Source of the DNA: Micrasema longulum
Taxonomy: Eukaryota; Arthropoda; Insecta; Trichoptera; Brachycentridae
Reading direction: 5' to 3'
Assembly: GCA_022494885.1 (NCBI GenBank)
Contig: JAGVSM010003534.1
Coordinates: forward strand, 1-64,000
Length of the DNA: 64,000 bases
Shown here: positions 33,581 to 45,464 of the stretch, in pieces
Layout: each line of letters begins with the position of its first letter
Position numbering within the stretch: the stretch's first letter is position 1
Translations under genes and position numbers: made by a program
The notes under the pieces: generated by a model
Told to the model about the DNA's origin: nothing
What the model saw: the letters and a program-made list of their open reading frames with translations, nothing else
Databases searched by the model: none

Positions 33581-33997
33581 TTGCGCTTATGAAATATGTT
33601 GATATCTGAGGCAAAAATGATTTGTATTTTTTTTTGTAGTGTGAATCTTTAAAATCTCTTAAATACTCAACTTTAAGAACGTAAGAGCACGTTAACCCAT
33701 TGAAACCTGAATAAAATCCCGTAGTTGTAATAAATATTAGATAAAAGACAATTAAGTAATTGTTAATTTTAATTGATTTTTTCGTTGCTTTTTCTTATGT
33801 TAGAAATAATCGCTATGTTTGTTTTAATGTACATTGGTTTTAAAGTAATATTTTTTTTATTAGAACATAAATATGTACCAGTAATTGTAATAATCCATTT
33901 TATTCAATAAAAAAAAAACAATTGTTTTGAAAAGTTTTATAAAAAATACATAAAATGAAACCGGTCACGAGTCAGCGGTCATTTGACTTTAAATAAT

Positions 33998-34070
33998 GAA
34001 AATATGATGAAAATATGAAAATATGAAAATATGAATAACAGAAATATGAAAATATGAATAACAGAAGGAA
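33998..34070. repeat. Short tandem repeat (ATATGAAA)n
   Basis: Repeats of aaaatatg, then a duplicated aaaatatgaataacagaa unit. Confidence 0.8.
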
Positions 34071-34359
34071 TCAAATGCTCTAACAAGAGTCGAAATTCTA
34101 AATGTGAATGCCATTTTTGGCGCGATTACGTTTTACAATCTAGCGAACAAAAATATATGCCATAGAGAAGATAACCAGGAGTTAGAAAACAAAAACGTGA
34201 AATTATTATTTGATTTATTAGTGGAAAAATAAAAATTGTTAATGTTCATTTGAACATGCATACGGTCTCAAAGGGTTAAATTTTGAGAGTGCATATTGCA
34301 TGGTGATCGTCGAAGTGGTCAAATCATGTTCAAATATAAAACCCATACAAATTCTACAC

Positions 34360-34603
34360 CACTCTCTTTCCGCACCTAATGATGCATAGGGCACGGCATT
34401 GGTACACTGGTATTTTTGCCACACGAAGGTAAAATTATCAGTCTTACGCTATAGGTACCAGTCCAGGGACTATGAAATATTCAAGCGTAAAAACACTTTT
34501 TTAAATAAATATTTTATGTAAACCACGTCGGGAAACAACCCGAAACATCTTGCATGGCAGGCAAACGCGTTGACCACTTCACCACGAGGCTGACTTACAA
34601 AAT
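34360..34603 (-). repeat. SINE-1 copy, near full length
   Basis: Minus strand: head cctcgtggtgaagtggtca and box B tcgggttgtttcccgac, then aaatatttatttaaaaaag, tagtccctggactggtacc, a tgcaccattag-like segment and the terminal ggaaagaga. It matches 53.4-53.6 kb over its whole length. Confidence 0.75.
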
Positions 34604-35785
34604 AGGTAGGTACAATGTACGAAAACAAAAAAAATATTTTCTCCCTGAATTTGAAAGATTATGGGCTTAATTCCTTTTAAGCTCGCTGGGTTCCCGTTCA
34701 TATATTTAACAAAGTTACTGGCACCTGAACATTAATTCTTGTGTGGCTGTGGTGTCACACTAGTCTACATTTGATACAAGACTTGATATATCTATCTTGT
34801 TTTTTTTAATGATAATGTTTTTTTTATATTTTTTTTATTTATCATAATTTTTTCTTTGCATTTTAAAAAGGTATTGTTAGAGTGATATTTGAGTATTTAA
34901 TTTTAAAAGAAACCTTTGGCATTTAAACGGCATTACTTTGATATTGCGCAATACTATATAACCAATCCTGCCGGCCAGTCCGTCTACCACGTGACTAGTT
35001 CTTCTCCTCTTTGCCGCTAGGGGCACTGCCGGCGCGATAGCTAGTTTCACGTGATCCGTAGTTTTATTAGCGTTCACAACGTTTCAAAACGCTCGTAATT
35101 GTATATTATTTACAAATACAAAAAATACTATTACATTAACTCCAAATAAAAACTCACAAAGGCATGACCTGTGTGTGGGCTAATATTTATTTTTTATTTT
35201 ATACATATCAAAAAGCTAAAAAATGTGTTCTGATATTAGAACATTTTTTTTGTCACTAAAAATGAGAAAGTTACAATAAAAATATATTTTATTTATAAAA
35301 AAAAGAAGCTTTATAAATCTGTTTTGATATCCATAATTTCAACAAAAATCAAAAACGAAACATTATAATTAATCTCTATCATATTGTTCTTATGAAATGC
35401 ATTGAACAGTTTTGGAGCTATAAAAAATATCGGTTTGAAAAAAGAGGTTGTTTTTTTTGTTATCTTCAAATGGACATTTTTACACCGGATTTAGGAAGTG
35501 AAATTTTTATAACATACCTTTTTTTTATCCTTGCCACGCGAAGAATGAATGTCTGCTAATACAGCGATAAATCTGTAAAAGAGAGAGCATGAAGATAGAA
35601 CTCATAACGAAGAAGACAGATACGCTGTTCAGTGGGCAGTGTTTGTGTGGAAAAGATTCAGTCGGCTATTGACAGTGATGGGTGACGCACGCATGTAAAA
35701 AAAGCGGCGTATTTATGATGTTTAATTGATTTTGTCAGAACAGGGATAAATTATATGTTTATTTTTATAAATTATGGAAATGGCT
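34604..35785. other. Spacer with a GC-rich E-box patch
   Basis: AT-rich except 34965-35060, where two cacgtg hexamers lie about 58 bases apart amid gccgctaggggcactgcc and ggcgcgatag. No gene is attached. Confidence 0.35.
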
Positions 35786-35789
35786 TTAA

Positions 35790-35910
35790 ACAGTGTGTTT
35801 TTTTTTCAAATGTCTGAACTTAAAAATATTCCGTCTTTTGATTGTGGTAACACGATGTTACATCACCGCGCGCGAGGAATTATTTACCAGTCTTTTAAGA
35901 GTTAAGTTTT
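35790..35910 (+). repeat. RH dispersed repeat, copy 1
   Basis: Shares ggtaacacgatgttacat plus caccgcg with 38490-38600, as well as the flanks tctgaactt and ttttaagagttaag. taacacgatgtta is a perfect inverted repeat around CGA. Confidence 0.65.
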
Positions 35911-37235
35911 GTAATTTTGAATTCATGCAGTGGATGATCGAAATAACGCTATAGTTGGTGTAGATTTCATTGCCCGGATGTGGAGAAGGATGAGAAGGAG
36001 AAGAAGTTATACGTAAATGTGGAATGGAGATGGTGTTTTAATTAAAATTCACCTACGTGTCTAATAGTGTGTGCAGAGTTTAAGACATTCATCTTCCAGA
36101 CTATCTGTAGGTACAAACTGCCAACAAAGCATCCGAATCATCATTGTACCCTGTACCCTACACAACCCCTTAAGAAAACATGTAGAAACCCCCTCTTTTC
36201 CTTTCGCCTCATTAGATTATGTCTGCCCACGCCCAAGCCGGCCTACAAACAAACTTGAATAAACAGATTTGAAGGCCCAAACTATTTCCTTACATCACGT
36301 GCATGTGTGTGTGCCGCCTTACATTAGCGTTTGTTCGCCTGATTAGAAATGTTAAACCCCACTTAGCCGCTCGTTCGTGATAACGGGGGCAAGAACCGAG
36401 GAGCAAGAAAACTGACAAACTTGCCAATAAACCCAAAGGGAAAAACTAACAACTCCACCGTTTGAAAACCCAGAGCGAGTAATTTCATCATTTTTGCTAC
36501 ACAACAGAGTAATTTCAAAGCTTTTCATCAATTACAGCGCATTTTCAGGATCATTTCTTAAGCTCCGTATAAAACAAGCCATTCAAATCTTCCGCTGATA
36601 AATTAAAACGAACTTCTCGAAAGGGATCCATGTGTTAATAATACCTTACAGCATTCAAAAGAGTTGCTGAGATGTTTATGATGAGAAATGATTAGTATAT
36701 TTGTTTGCGGATTAGTTTTCAATGTGCAGCATGAAGAAGTATTATTTACTTCTCGTTTTCGATTCTTATCGCAGTTCAATGGCGTTGAAAAGGGAAAATT
36801 GCCTTTCACAGTAACTCTCGTATCAAAAGGATCGTTTGGTGAGATTGCGTATTGTTGGAAAAGAGGTCGAGACGTTTGTATCCAGAAAATACGGAAGAAA
36901 TGGTTATTAGTACTGAAACGGTTCACATAAAGAATTCGTTTTTTCTCCCTCAGATATAAAACATGTACAAATATAGGCAAAAATTTAAAAATAGCCATAC
37001 AAGGCAAGACTTACAAAGGCGTATAACAAAAATAAATACATGAAGGTACTTACAACTATTAACGCGAGTGATTTTATTTAAGTTTATTTCATGCCAGTTT
37101 TCATTACTTATATTTTTTTATTTTTCTTATTTTGAATCTTAAAAACATATTAAGTAATATTTAATATACAGAAATATTCAAATAAAAAAAGACGCTACCT
37201 TTTTTTATCAATAAAATGCATGTAAATATGAATAA
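35911..37235. other. No recognisable gene
   Basis: Less AT-rich than average around 36060-36480. The 134-codon minus frame at 36603-37007 and the overlapping plus frame show no domain, repeat or codon signature that would support a gene. Confidence 0.4.
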
Positions 37236-37239
37236 AATC

Positions 37240-37294
37240 ATCAGACGCTAGTTTCACAGTTGGCCGTCTAACCAACTGCGCCACGGCGCCTGTC
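37240..37294 (-). repeat. SINE-4 head, 5' half
   Basis: Minus strand gccgtggcgcagttggtta with box A; the box B half is lost. Matches 24547-24618. Confidence 0.5.
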
Positions 37295-37299
37295 AATAG

Positions 37300-38485
37300 A
37301 GAAGAAATACAATTATAACAGAAAACGCAAGAAATATAAATCCAATTTAAGTCACATATCCACACATTATGCATGTGGGAAGCCACACTAAACATGCATG
37401 TAATAAATATAGTCACAAACGATAACATGGGTAAAATGGAAAAAAAAAAAATAGGAAAAATGTACACACAAGACGATGAATAAAAGTTAAACATACAAAT
37501 TAAATTGCTAAAAATACATAAATCAGCATTCATTACAATAATTTAAATAGATATATAATTTAATGAGGAATTCCAGCACAACCCGGAATTAAATTTTAAA
37601 AATGTTTCCGTGTACACGTGAATATTTAAAAATTTTGGAGTAGGATGAAATATCTCTAAAATGCCCGCAAAAATAAACAAAAAATATTAAAAATAGTATT
37701 CGTTTTAAAATCATAAATAATGACGTCACTCCTTATATCTACATGTAGTATTTCCGGGTTCCGCTTTAAAACCCCCGCCCCGCACCTTGTAAGGAACGTT
37801 TTGACCATAGAAAAAAAGGGTATAATTTGTATAATTTGACATTTCAACCAGAGATTATGTCGACTTTCTAGGTTTTTCTAAATCGAAACGTTCGTAAAAA
37901 CAACCATAACATAGAAATGAGCAAATTACGATCAACTAAATAAAGTAATCAAAGCAATATTCCATAGATTCTTGTCAGTTTTGTTATTGGCTGGAGAAAT
38001 ACAACTTACCGCGGTCAGTGAAAGTAAGAACGCCAACCGTTTCATGACGTCACTACTGAAAAGTGACACACTGATTACAGTCATTTGACGCGGTATTTGA
38101 TAAATGTAACTTAAAAAAATTATATCTTTGTAAATAACGCACAAAAAAAATATATGTAAATATTTTTGCTTAGTTAAATAGTACGCTGATAGAAAAAAAA
38201 AATAGAAAACAGTGGAATTCCTCATTATAATTTCTTACAACATTTTGTTTTTCATGTGAGGCAATTCTATCAACCTGCCTCAGTTAATTTGTGAAGTGAA
38301 AAAATCACAAAGGTTTGAGATTATATTTTTTCCATATATTTCTGTCAAAAACAAAGAATTGTGACTATGTGGATTATCTTTTATATTGACAATTATTAAA
38401 AAGTTGAAAAAAAAACTTTTGAATAGCGCCCCATTTTCGCATCATAGGACCGACTACATAACATGAAGAGTATGACCGATATATT
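37300..38485. other. No recognisable feature
   Basis: AT-rich sequence. Chance frames only. Confidence 0.4.
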
Positions 38486-38489
38486 TTTT

Positions 38490-38600
38490 CTCTGAACTTC
38501 AGAATACTCTGTCTTTCGCTTGAGGTAACACGATGTTACATCACCGCGTGCAAAAGAATTTTGAAGCACAACCTTTCAAGAGTTAAGATAAGCATGCATA
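38490..38600 (+). repeat. RH dispersed repeat, copy 2
   Basis: Same layout as 35790-35910, with the ggtaacacgatgttacat core identical. Confidence 0.65.
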
Positions 38601-38807
38601 TTTTTTGTAATACACGTTTTTGTATAAGTAAGTAATAAAACAACAAATGTTATTTCAACCCCGTTGAAGCAAAAAAGTAGTAACTATTGCAATGTCTTTA
38701 ATTTTCACATAATATAATGTAATATTATTTATTGAATCGGCGTTCACTTCGTAACACACTTCACGATAAAAAACATATTATAAAACAAAAATCTTTATTA
38801 TTAGTCA

Positions 38808-39212
38808 ACAATATTTTGAGTTTGTTCAAATTTTTGTTGACAAGGACCGTATTCAACTCCCTGGGGAGCTGTTTATATTAACCCATTACAACGGAGATGA
38901 AGAACGTTTTAGAGAAGGTAGAGTAGAGCTGGTCCATGAAGAAGTATAGAAATGGAAAAAATAAGTAGGTGAAATAATTAAATTAGATGAATCTCACCCG
39001 CATAAATAAAGGTTTCAGCTCTTTGACTCCTCAAAAATCAACAGATGAAAGAATTGAAGGAATATAGATGTTCAAATATGGGCAGAATGGTGAGTGTTAC
39101 ACAGAGTGTAAAGTGGCCACTTAAACCAGACAATGACAGGTCATAAGCCCCGTAGATGCCTAGACTTCTATATAACCTTCTCTTAAATGTTCTTCATTAT
39201 TGTTGTAGTGGG
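38808..39212. repeat. FB repeat, long form with both arms
   Basis: Left arm: outer part agtttgttcaaatttttg, ctccctggggagctgttta, gagatgaagaacg. Internal segment: gatgaatctcacccgcat, tcaacagatgaaagaatt. Right arm: gggcagaatggtgagtgt, agacaatgacaggtcata, ttaaatgttcttcatt. The right outer part is lost. Confidence 0.8.
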
Positions 39213-40480
39213 TTAGTTTTGTTATTAGTGTTATCCTGTAAAAAATCATTCTTGTTTTTTCCTTACCATCGGTTTGTGTTTGTCAATTTAAACTATTATT
39301 TTCTATGTTTTCATTCAATTCAGGTACATATTTTTTATGTATATATTATAAAAATATGATATTTTAAATATATATTTTTCTTTTTCTTCTAAAAATCATT
39401 TAAATTTTTTGCTACTTCTGAGTGAAGTACATGTCTGTCTTTATTTGTATGTATACACATATATATATATATATGTAAGTATGTAAAACATATAAAAGCC
39501 AACAAGGCGTTTAAATCAATAAATAAAAGTAAAAATAAAACAAATAGATTAATATCATTATTTGAAGCTGAAACATGTTTTTTTTTAGTTGAAGAGTTGA
39601 CTTTCAATAAAACCACAAATTGAGATAAATCGAACAATAAAATGGTTTCATATTTTCATTCTTAACAACAATAATTTATTTATTTATCTTTAAACGTTGG
39701 TTACGGTAATTTATTGTGATGCAACTTAGCCTTTTGTGGCATTATTACCCCTTAATATCCTAAATCATTACTGCTTTTCGTTTTATTCACATTTTAAACT
39801 TGTTTAAACGAAAGGAATGTATTATTATTATTATAATCGAGGTTTTTTGTTCACATCATCGTTTGATTTTGTTCAAACTCTCGCCGCACAAATCCAATTT
39901 ACCTACCGTTAATTTCGTATTGAATGTCTGCAAATGCGGATATCCATATTAATTACAGACTGAAAGATTTCCTCTCCCATTAGCGTCCACGAGAAGCTAG
40001 ATGGCTCCACCCCCGCCCCGAGATACACCCATCGTCACTTAGCCACTGCTAAAGTCATTAGATTAAGATTGAATTATCATACCTACTCGTGAGGGTCTGA
40101 CGCCAGTGACCCTAAAGTTTGGCAGACTCACCCCCAGAGGGGGGAAAATCTTCAAGATAGTTTGAAAGGAGCAACTATGTACCCCTACGATCTTCAACTG
40201 TGTATTGGAAAAGAAAATTGTTCTAGCAAAGTTAATGTTAGGCTAAATAAACCAAGAGAGAAACATCGCTATGACAATAAACAAAAGTTTGATATTACCT
40301 TATTATAATATCCTAATCCACAGCTATTGGTGCATAGGGTACTTCATTGTGACTCTAATCGCAGCGTATCTTTATTCATTTTTACAACATGGAGGGTAAC
40401 ATTATCCGTCTAGCACTTAAAAAAATGCAGCGGAAAAAAACAGCGAAAAAAACAGCAAAACAGCAAAAATTTTTTTTTAT
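39213..40480. other. No recognisable gene
   Basis: A short (TA)n run lies at 39458-39476. The 39960-40160 part is GC-richer without a long frame or repeat match. Confidence 0.4.
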
Positions 40481-40482
40481 AA

Positions 40483-40618
40483 AAGTTGGTTTAGTCGAGG
40501 CCATTTTCAACGAATTGTAAGTAACTGACTATATTGAAATAGGAATAAATTTGTGGTAGGGGGGGGGGGTTTAAATTTTGGACCTCTGATCCGTGAGTTT
40601 GCGACACTACCCTCGGGG
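40483..40618 (-). repeat. SINE-3 copy
   Basis: The minus strand reads cccgagggtagtgtcgcaa, actcacggatcagaggtcc, then a run of 11 C (11 G on the plus strand at 40559-40569) and the body with tacaattcgttgaaaatgg. It aligns with 31081-31210. Confidence 0.6.
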
Positions 40619-40622
40619 CCAT

Positions 40623-40742
40623 AAACCACATCGTAACTTTATGTAACAGACGATCGAAAAACGCTGCATTTACGTTAACAATGCACTGACCTATGCACCA
40701 TAAGGTACGGACAAAGCTTGGATGATGGTGATGATGATGTTG
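40623..40742 (+). repeat. SINE-1 body without head
   Basis: Contains tgtaacagacgatcgaaaa, acgctgcattt, atgcaccataaggtacgg and a (GATGAT)n-like tail. It abuts SINE-3 head to tail in opposite orientation. Confidence 0.65.
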
Positions 40743-40965
40743 TCATAATCATAGGTTTCTTTTTGTGTTGATTTGCATGAACATACACAAGGCATCGTCG
40801 CTGTGTTTTAGATGAAAACGTAAAACATGATTTTTTTATTTTTTAAATAATAAACTGCTAAGCTTCTTTTTTAGAGAGAGAAAATAATGAAGAAAGCTAT
40901 AGAAAATACACCACAACACCTTGACTAATTGAGATCAAAAAAAGTTTAGTCTCTATTTTTTTTCA

Positions 40966-41042
40966 TGCAACTGGTGGGAATCAAACTCGCGTCGACAGTT
41001 TTACAGCTAACTAACTATGCCACAGCGCTTGTCTTAGTAGGC
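40966..41042 (-). repeat. SINE-4-like tRNA-derived head
   Basis: Minus strand gctgtggcatagttagtta (box A) and gagtttgattcccaccag (box B). Confidence 0.55.
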
Positions 41043-41579
41043 GCAGTGATTTGTTTTAATAAATACACTGACGCTTATTTAAAACAGCAATGATTTTTAT
41101 TTATCAGCGCATTTAAATTTAAATGTTTATTTTACCTAAGGCACTGTTTTAAAAATTATATGAATAGTAGATGTTTTTGCAATATAAAAAAAATGCATGA
41201 ACTCCCAAAACAAATTAAGTTATATGAATTTATTGTAGGGGTCAAAGTATTTTTTATGAATAAAATTTATTCCATTATATTTAAAAAAAAAACAACCTGT
41301 TATTGTTTTTAATCGGATCGCTCTGAAATGTGACAAAAATGGAAAATATCGTTTTTTTATGAAAGGCGAACGAATCCTTTATATTAAAACAAACAGTTTG
41401 GTAAAACAAATAGTGCTTAAATACGAAATGTAATTAAATTGTTAGCATTATACAACAAATTATAAACATGTTGTACGTACATATTTTTTTATAAAATTCC
41501 TAAGGAATTTCGGAAAAAACTAATTAAGGGACTGGCATTTATTTACTTATTATACTTTTACATTGTTTGTATTCTTTTT
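41043..41579. other. No recognisable feature
   Basis: AT-rich spacer. Confidence 0.35.
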
Positions 41580-41645
41580 TTTATACATAATAATGTTTCC
41601 TCACTGGGGTGTCCCGTGCCGAGGGAAACATTTTACGATTAAGAT
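41580..41645. repeat. RI dispersed repeat, copy 2
   Basis: aataatgtttcctcactgg, then a ggtgtcccgtgccgagg block matching 8365-8420. Confidence 0.55.
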
Positions 41646-43055
41646 TAGCTATGTAACAAAGTTAACATAATAATAACAATAAAAATAAAAAAAACGTAAT
41701 TAATTCAATAAACCTAATTATTATTAACATAATAAACTAAAATAATCATAAAAAACATAACTAATTTATTCAGACCAATAGAATAAATTTCATACATAGT
41801 ACACACATTTTACTTATTTGGCTTGATCCACTCATCGATCATTTAGGACAACAACATTTATTTAGATACATATTATTTAGAGCCTTCGGTTATCAATCAT
41901 ATACAAAAACATAATAAATGTGATAAATATATGAAATAACATTTTAATTGAAAAAATCATTATTTAAAAGGGTTTTTAAAAATACAAATCCTAAAAAAAA
42001 TCAACTACTAACATTTCTTTACGTTTGAAACTAAAAACGGAGTCCTGTAAACGAATCCGAAAATAGTACGGAGTTTTAGCATTCATTACAGGCATTCAAA
42101 GAAAGAAAATTAATAATGTTTAGTGCTATCAGGGAGCTCAGGGGCGTATTCCATTGCGCTCTTCATTCTCTTTAACAATGGGTAAGATGTATACTTTACG
42201 GGGTAAGTCGATATGTTCCCTTAACTAGCAAACTATAATACAAGATGGATTGGCGATTCAAAGTTGGGTTGGCTCAACTAATTTCATGTTTGTATGTAAA
42301 TTGGTCATTAATCATAATTCTGGACGTTTGGCGTTCGTTTTCTGGGCCTAGGTATAAGAAATTGGAAGGTAGGTCCTTCGCTACTGACCGGGTAATAAGG
42401 TATTACAATACAGCGCGTTACCCGTGGCTGACACTTGATCAAACTTAATATCTCGTGTCAGTATCGTCATTAGTGATAATTGGATTTTGTGTGACTTCAC
42501 CGATAGTTAGGCGAGGTGTAAGGAGTTCCCGACTCCTCGGGGGTTCGTTGAAACTAAAGGGATATTGAAAACCTCAAGACGATGTGTATCAGAAACTACA
42601 GCAACTCTGCATAGTAATTAGAACGCTGGATTCTATCAGGGAAAATGAACTTAGAATAAAACTCTTGAAACAAAAAAAACGCATTTTTCTTGACGTTGAA
42701 TGCATTGACACGCCAATTTTAGCGAACCTATCGAGGTTTATTAAATGAATTCGAGAAAATCATACAGAAAATTAAAAACACATTTTACATAAAAATTTCG
42801 TGTTCATTTTCTTGTCAATCGAATTCAGGACCCTTTTCCGTGATTGTTGTACTAAAAAAAAATTGGCACAAGCACATAAAATATTATGTAACATAATGTT
42901 TAAATTCGATTTGGTCAATTTAATGTTTGTAAAGCTTTTAGGATCAAGATATGTTTTTTTTTTTATATTGTTATTTTCAGAATAATAAAAATTGTAGCAT
43001 TTTTTTAGAAAAATCCTTTCCAAATGAGGAAGTTCTGTGGTTTTTATGTATTTTT
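41646..43055. other. No recognisable gene
   Basis: AT-rich to 42110. 42120-42560 is less AT-rich with a 67-codon plus frame at 42245-42448 lacking any recognisable motif. Confidence 0.35.
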
Positions 43056-43059
43056 TTAT

Positions 43060-43290
43060 TTCTTAATACTCATAGACTATTTGACTAATACATGAAAAAA
43101 AATGTGTCGTGACGTCATGCAAAGTATTTCGTTTTCATCAAAATCATTTATATTAGTTTTTTCGTACATTTTCAAGAAACTTCGCGGTACAATTTAATCC
43201 TTTTATTTTTACCGCGCGTGAGAACACATTTCTTAAATACAATTTCCCGTAAGGCTAAGTTTTATCATTGAAGGACAATTTGTGTAAAAA
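43060..43290 (+). repeat. RD dispersed repeat, copy
   Basis: Reads cgtgacgtcatgcaaagta, ttcaagaaacttcgcggta, accgcgcgtgagaacaca and ttcccgtaaggctaagtt. The 5' part is missing. Confidence 0.65.
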
Positions 43291-43632
43291 TTGTTAAAAT
43301 ACAATGCACGTGGTCTTTAGAAAATATTAGCTGAAGCGTAAAATAGTCACGTAAGATAAAAAAGACACATGGTTCTGTAACTATATTCTCCAAGGAACTA
43401 AACGTGGCTTTTTAAATGATTTCTTAATTCTAATTTTCAATTAATGTGCTTTGAAATAATATTTGAAAAATGCGTTCGTTTCGCAATGTTTAAGGGTTTA
43501 AGTTTTGTATATAAAAACTCTTCTTATGAATCAAAAATGCACCAGAAATTCAAATTGCTAAAAAAAAACTGGATACGTTAATTTAAAAAAAAACATATAA
43601 ACATGGGTGCGAAGGTTTTCACGGTCACTGTT

Positions 43633-43926
43633 ATCAATATAATGTATCTTTTTTGGGTGATACCGTGTATGTTAGATTTGATCCGACGTTTCGGCTACCA
43701 TTGCAGGAGCCATCTTCAGGGAAAACTGTGTGTTTTATAGAGAAATGTAGACTAGAAATGTGCCTACTGCTGACTGTGACACGGTACAAATTACTAGTAC
43801 GTAAACACATACATTTCTCTATAAAACACACAGTTTTCCCTGAACATGGCTCCTGCAAAGGTAGCCGAAACGTCGGATCAAATCCAACATACACGGTATC
43901 ACCCAAAAAAGATACATAATATTGAT
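43633..43926. repeat. Inverted repeat, ~117-bp arms, 60-bp centre
   Basis: Arm 43642-43749 and arm 43810-43917 are inverted 108-base copies with three mismatches by direct comparison. The homology continues outward a further ~9 bases. Each arm holds a hairpin-GAAAC motif: on the minus strand of the left arm ccctgaagatggctcctg, then gtagccgaaacgtcgg. Because the arms mirror each other, both strands give almost the same ~88-codon frame, which is not evidence of a gene. The layout suggests inverted terminal repeats of a retroelement such as a Penelope-like element, with the interior lost. That assignment is inference. Confidence 0.75.
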
Positions 43927-43929
43927 ATA

Positions 43930-44880
43930 AACAGGGATTTATTTATTTTTATTTGAAAAAAAAACAACATTAATAATATAAAAAGTAATACGTACAAATC
44001 CAGTCAAAGTTTTTTTTGAAATATAAATACAATAGTAGAAAAAATTCACTCTAAAGAGTAAATATACAAGTTTTTACATGAAAATAAACGAAAAGCAGTA
44101 AAAAGATGTTGAGAATGAGGAAATAAACCGAAAGTGGGGAAAATACATTTCTAAAATAGAATTGTCAAATTAAAATAATAATTAAAACAATTATCATAAT
44201 ATATTCTAAATTAAGTACTTTAAAACTGTTGGCAAAAACACTTAACTTAAGCATAAATATATTGTTGCAATTATATGGAAATTTCACTGGTGCATATGAA
44301 TTTAGTTTCATTCAGACATTCTGGCAAAAGTATTTTGCAGTTAATATCCTTTTGCTAGAATGTGTATAAGACCTACGAAATTGGTTTTAAACACATTTGA
44401 AATAATGAAACCACCTTTTCCAGTATAGCCCTTTTGTGTCTTTTTTTAAACAATTTTAGTCCATGAAGTACTGTTGAGTAAAGAAAAATTTTTTCTACTA
44501 ATTAGTAGCATAAAAAATATTTTTGATTTTATAATTTTGGATTCCCACGAAAACGGTCCATTGCATTGACCACGTCCCTATTACGTCACGATTCGAATAA
44601 ATTTTGAACTTTTTTGTGACCGTTAAAATTTAAATAGAACATCGTCATGAATCGTGACTTCACAATTATCAATGCCAAATATGTCGCGTTTTCGTAAGGA
44701 CATGTTTTTAATTATTTCTTTTTTAAAATTAAGCATTAAAACATTTTTCCACAATATCCATACTGATTTTGAAAACACAAATAATTTTTCTAAATCCATT
44801 TCATATGTTTTTATCGGTACTCGTAGTATGTGATATTTCCCTATTGTGGTTTGAAATCTTCGATCTGAACAGGGTGAATA
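43930..44880. other. No recognisable feature
   Basis: AT-rich spacer. 44850-44886 may hold an eroded tRNA-like SINE piece (ggtttgaaatcttcgatc). Confidence 0.35.
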
Positions 44881-44886
44881 TGAATT

Positions 44887-45044
44887 TTACAATACCGTGT
44901 AGTTATTAGTTCCAGGATCTTCGTTATTATTTGTCGAGGTCGCGACCGGCATAAAATTGTCATCACGAATACCTTCCGTCACTCGCCGGGTGCGGTCTGC
45001 CTAGCAAAGATAATGTTTATCATCTTCCTCGTTGTTCCGGTAAC
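44887..45044 (-). CDS. Candidate terminal exon with in-frame TAG
   Basis: On the minus strand a 3' splice-site-like sequence (cctaatgtgtgttacag, ending at 45045) precedes a frame reading YRNNEEDDKHYLC, then TAG (45001-45003), then ADRTRRVTEGIRDDNFMPVA and TSTNNNEDPGTNNYTVL, ending at TAA (44887-44889). The 37 codons after the TAG have hydrophilic, protein-like composition with little low complexity. The end YTVL fits a class I PDZ-binding C terminus (S/T-x-hydrophobic). Three readings are possible: stop readthrough, an alternative splice acceptor (tatctttgctag) that makes the TAG intronic, or a chance or decayed transposon frame. Upstream exons were not found and I do not recognise the protein. 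Confidence 0.3.
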
Positions 45045-45049
45045 CTGTA

Positions 45050-45464
45050 ACACACATTAGGGAAGTTGGCAAACTAAACTTGTGTACCGAGGACCCGACC
45101 CGGGCTGGAAGGAGATATTCCATTATGAATGCCGACTCACGGTTCTATAATCTCCAAGACGGAGATATTAGCTCGGTCTTCTCACACCACTCGATATCTA
45201 TCTGCTTAGATAGAGGTGGAACTGTTTTGTATCAGAAAGCAAGATTGTGCCAACCAGCATTATATGTTAGTATCATATTTTACAGACACTAAACCCTCGG
45301 TGATCCCACGGTAGTACTAATTTACGGATAGGATATTAATACGACATGATACAATAAATCATATTTATTTATAAAATTAAAAACAAAAAATGGTCAAATA
45401 AATAAGGTACTTTTACCAAAACCGAAGTTAATAGACTGGCAATTTAAGCCAAATAAAAAAAAAA
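45050..45464. other. No recognisable feature
   Basis: 45080-45290 is less AT-rich and open in one plus frame and partly on the minus strand. No motif. Confidence 0.35.

Noticed and set aside
36603..37007. 134-codon minus-strand frame
   Set aside because: No domain, signal peptide or repeat identity. An overlapping plus frame of 80 codons is equally plausible, so chance is the simplest explanation.
43698..43749. Functional hammerhead ribozyme
   Set aside because: CTGAAGA and GAAA are present, but the first stem II pair is not the usual G-C, one arm has CTGAACA, and I could not draw a matching stem III with a UH cleavage site by eye. Kept only as a structural resemblance.
43634..43919. Two ~90-codon frames, one on each strand, with nearly the same N-terminal sequence (GDTVYV-FDPTFRLPLQEP)
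   Set aside because: They are a consequence of the 108-bp inverted repeat read from both strands. The frames have no independent coding evidence.
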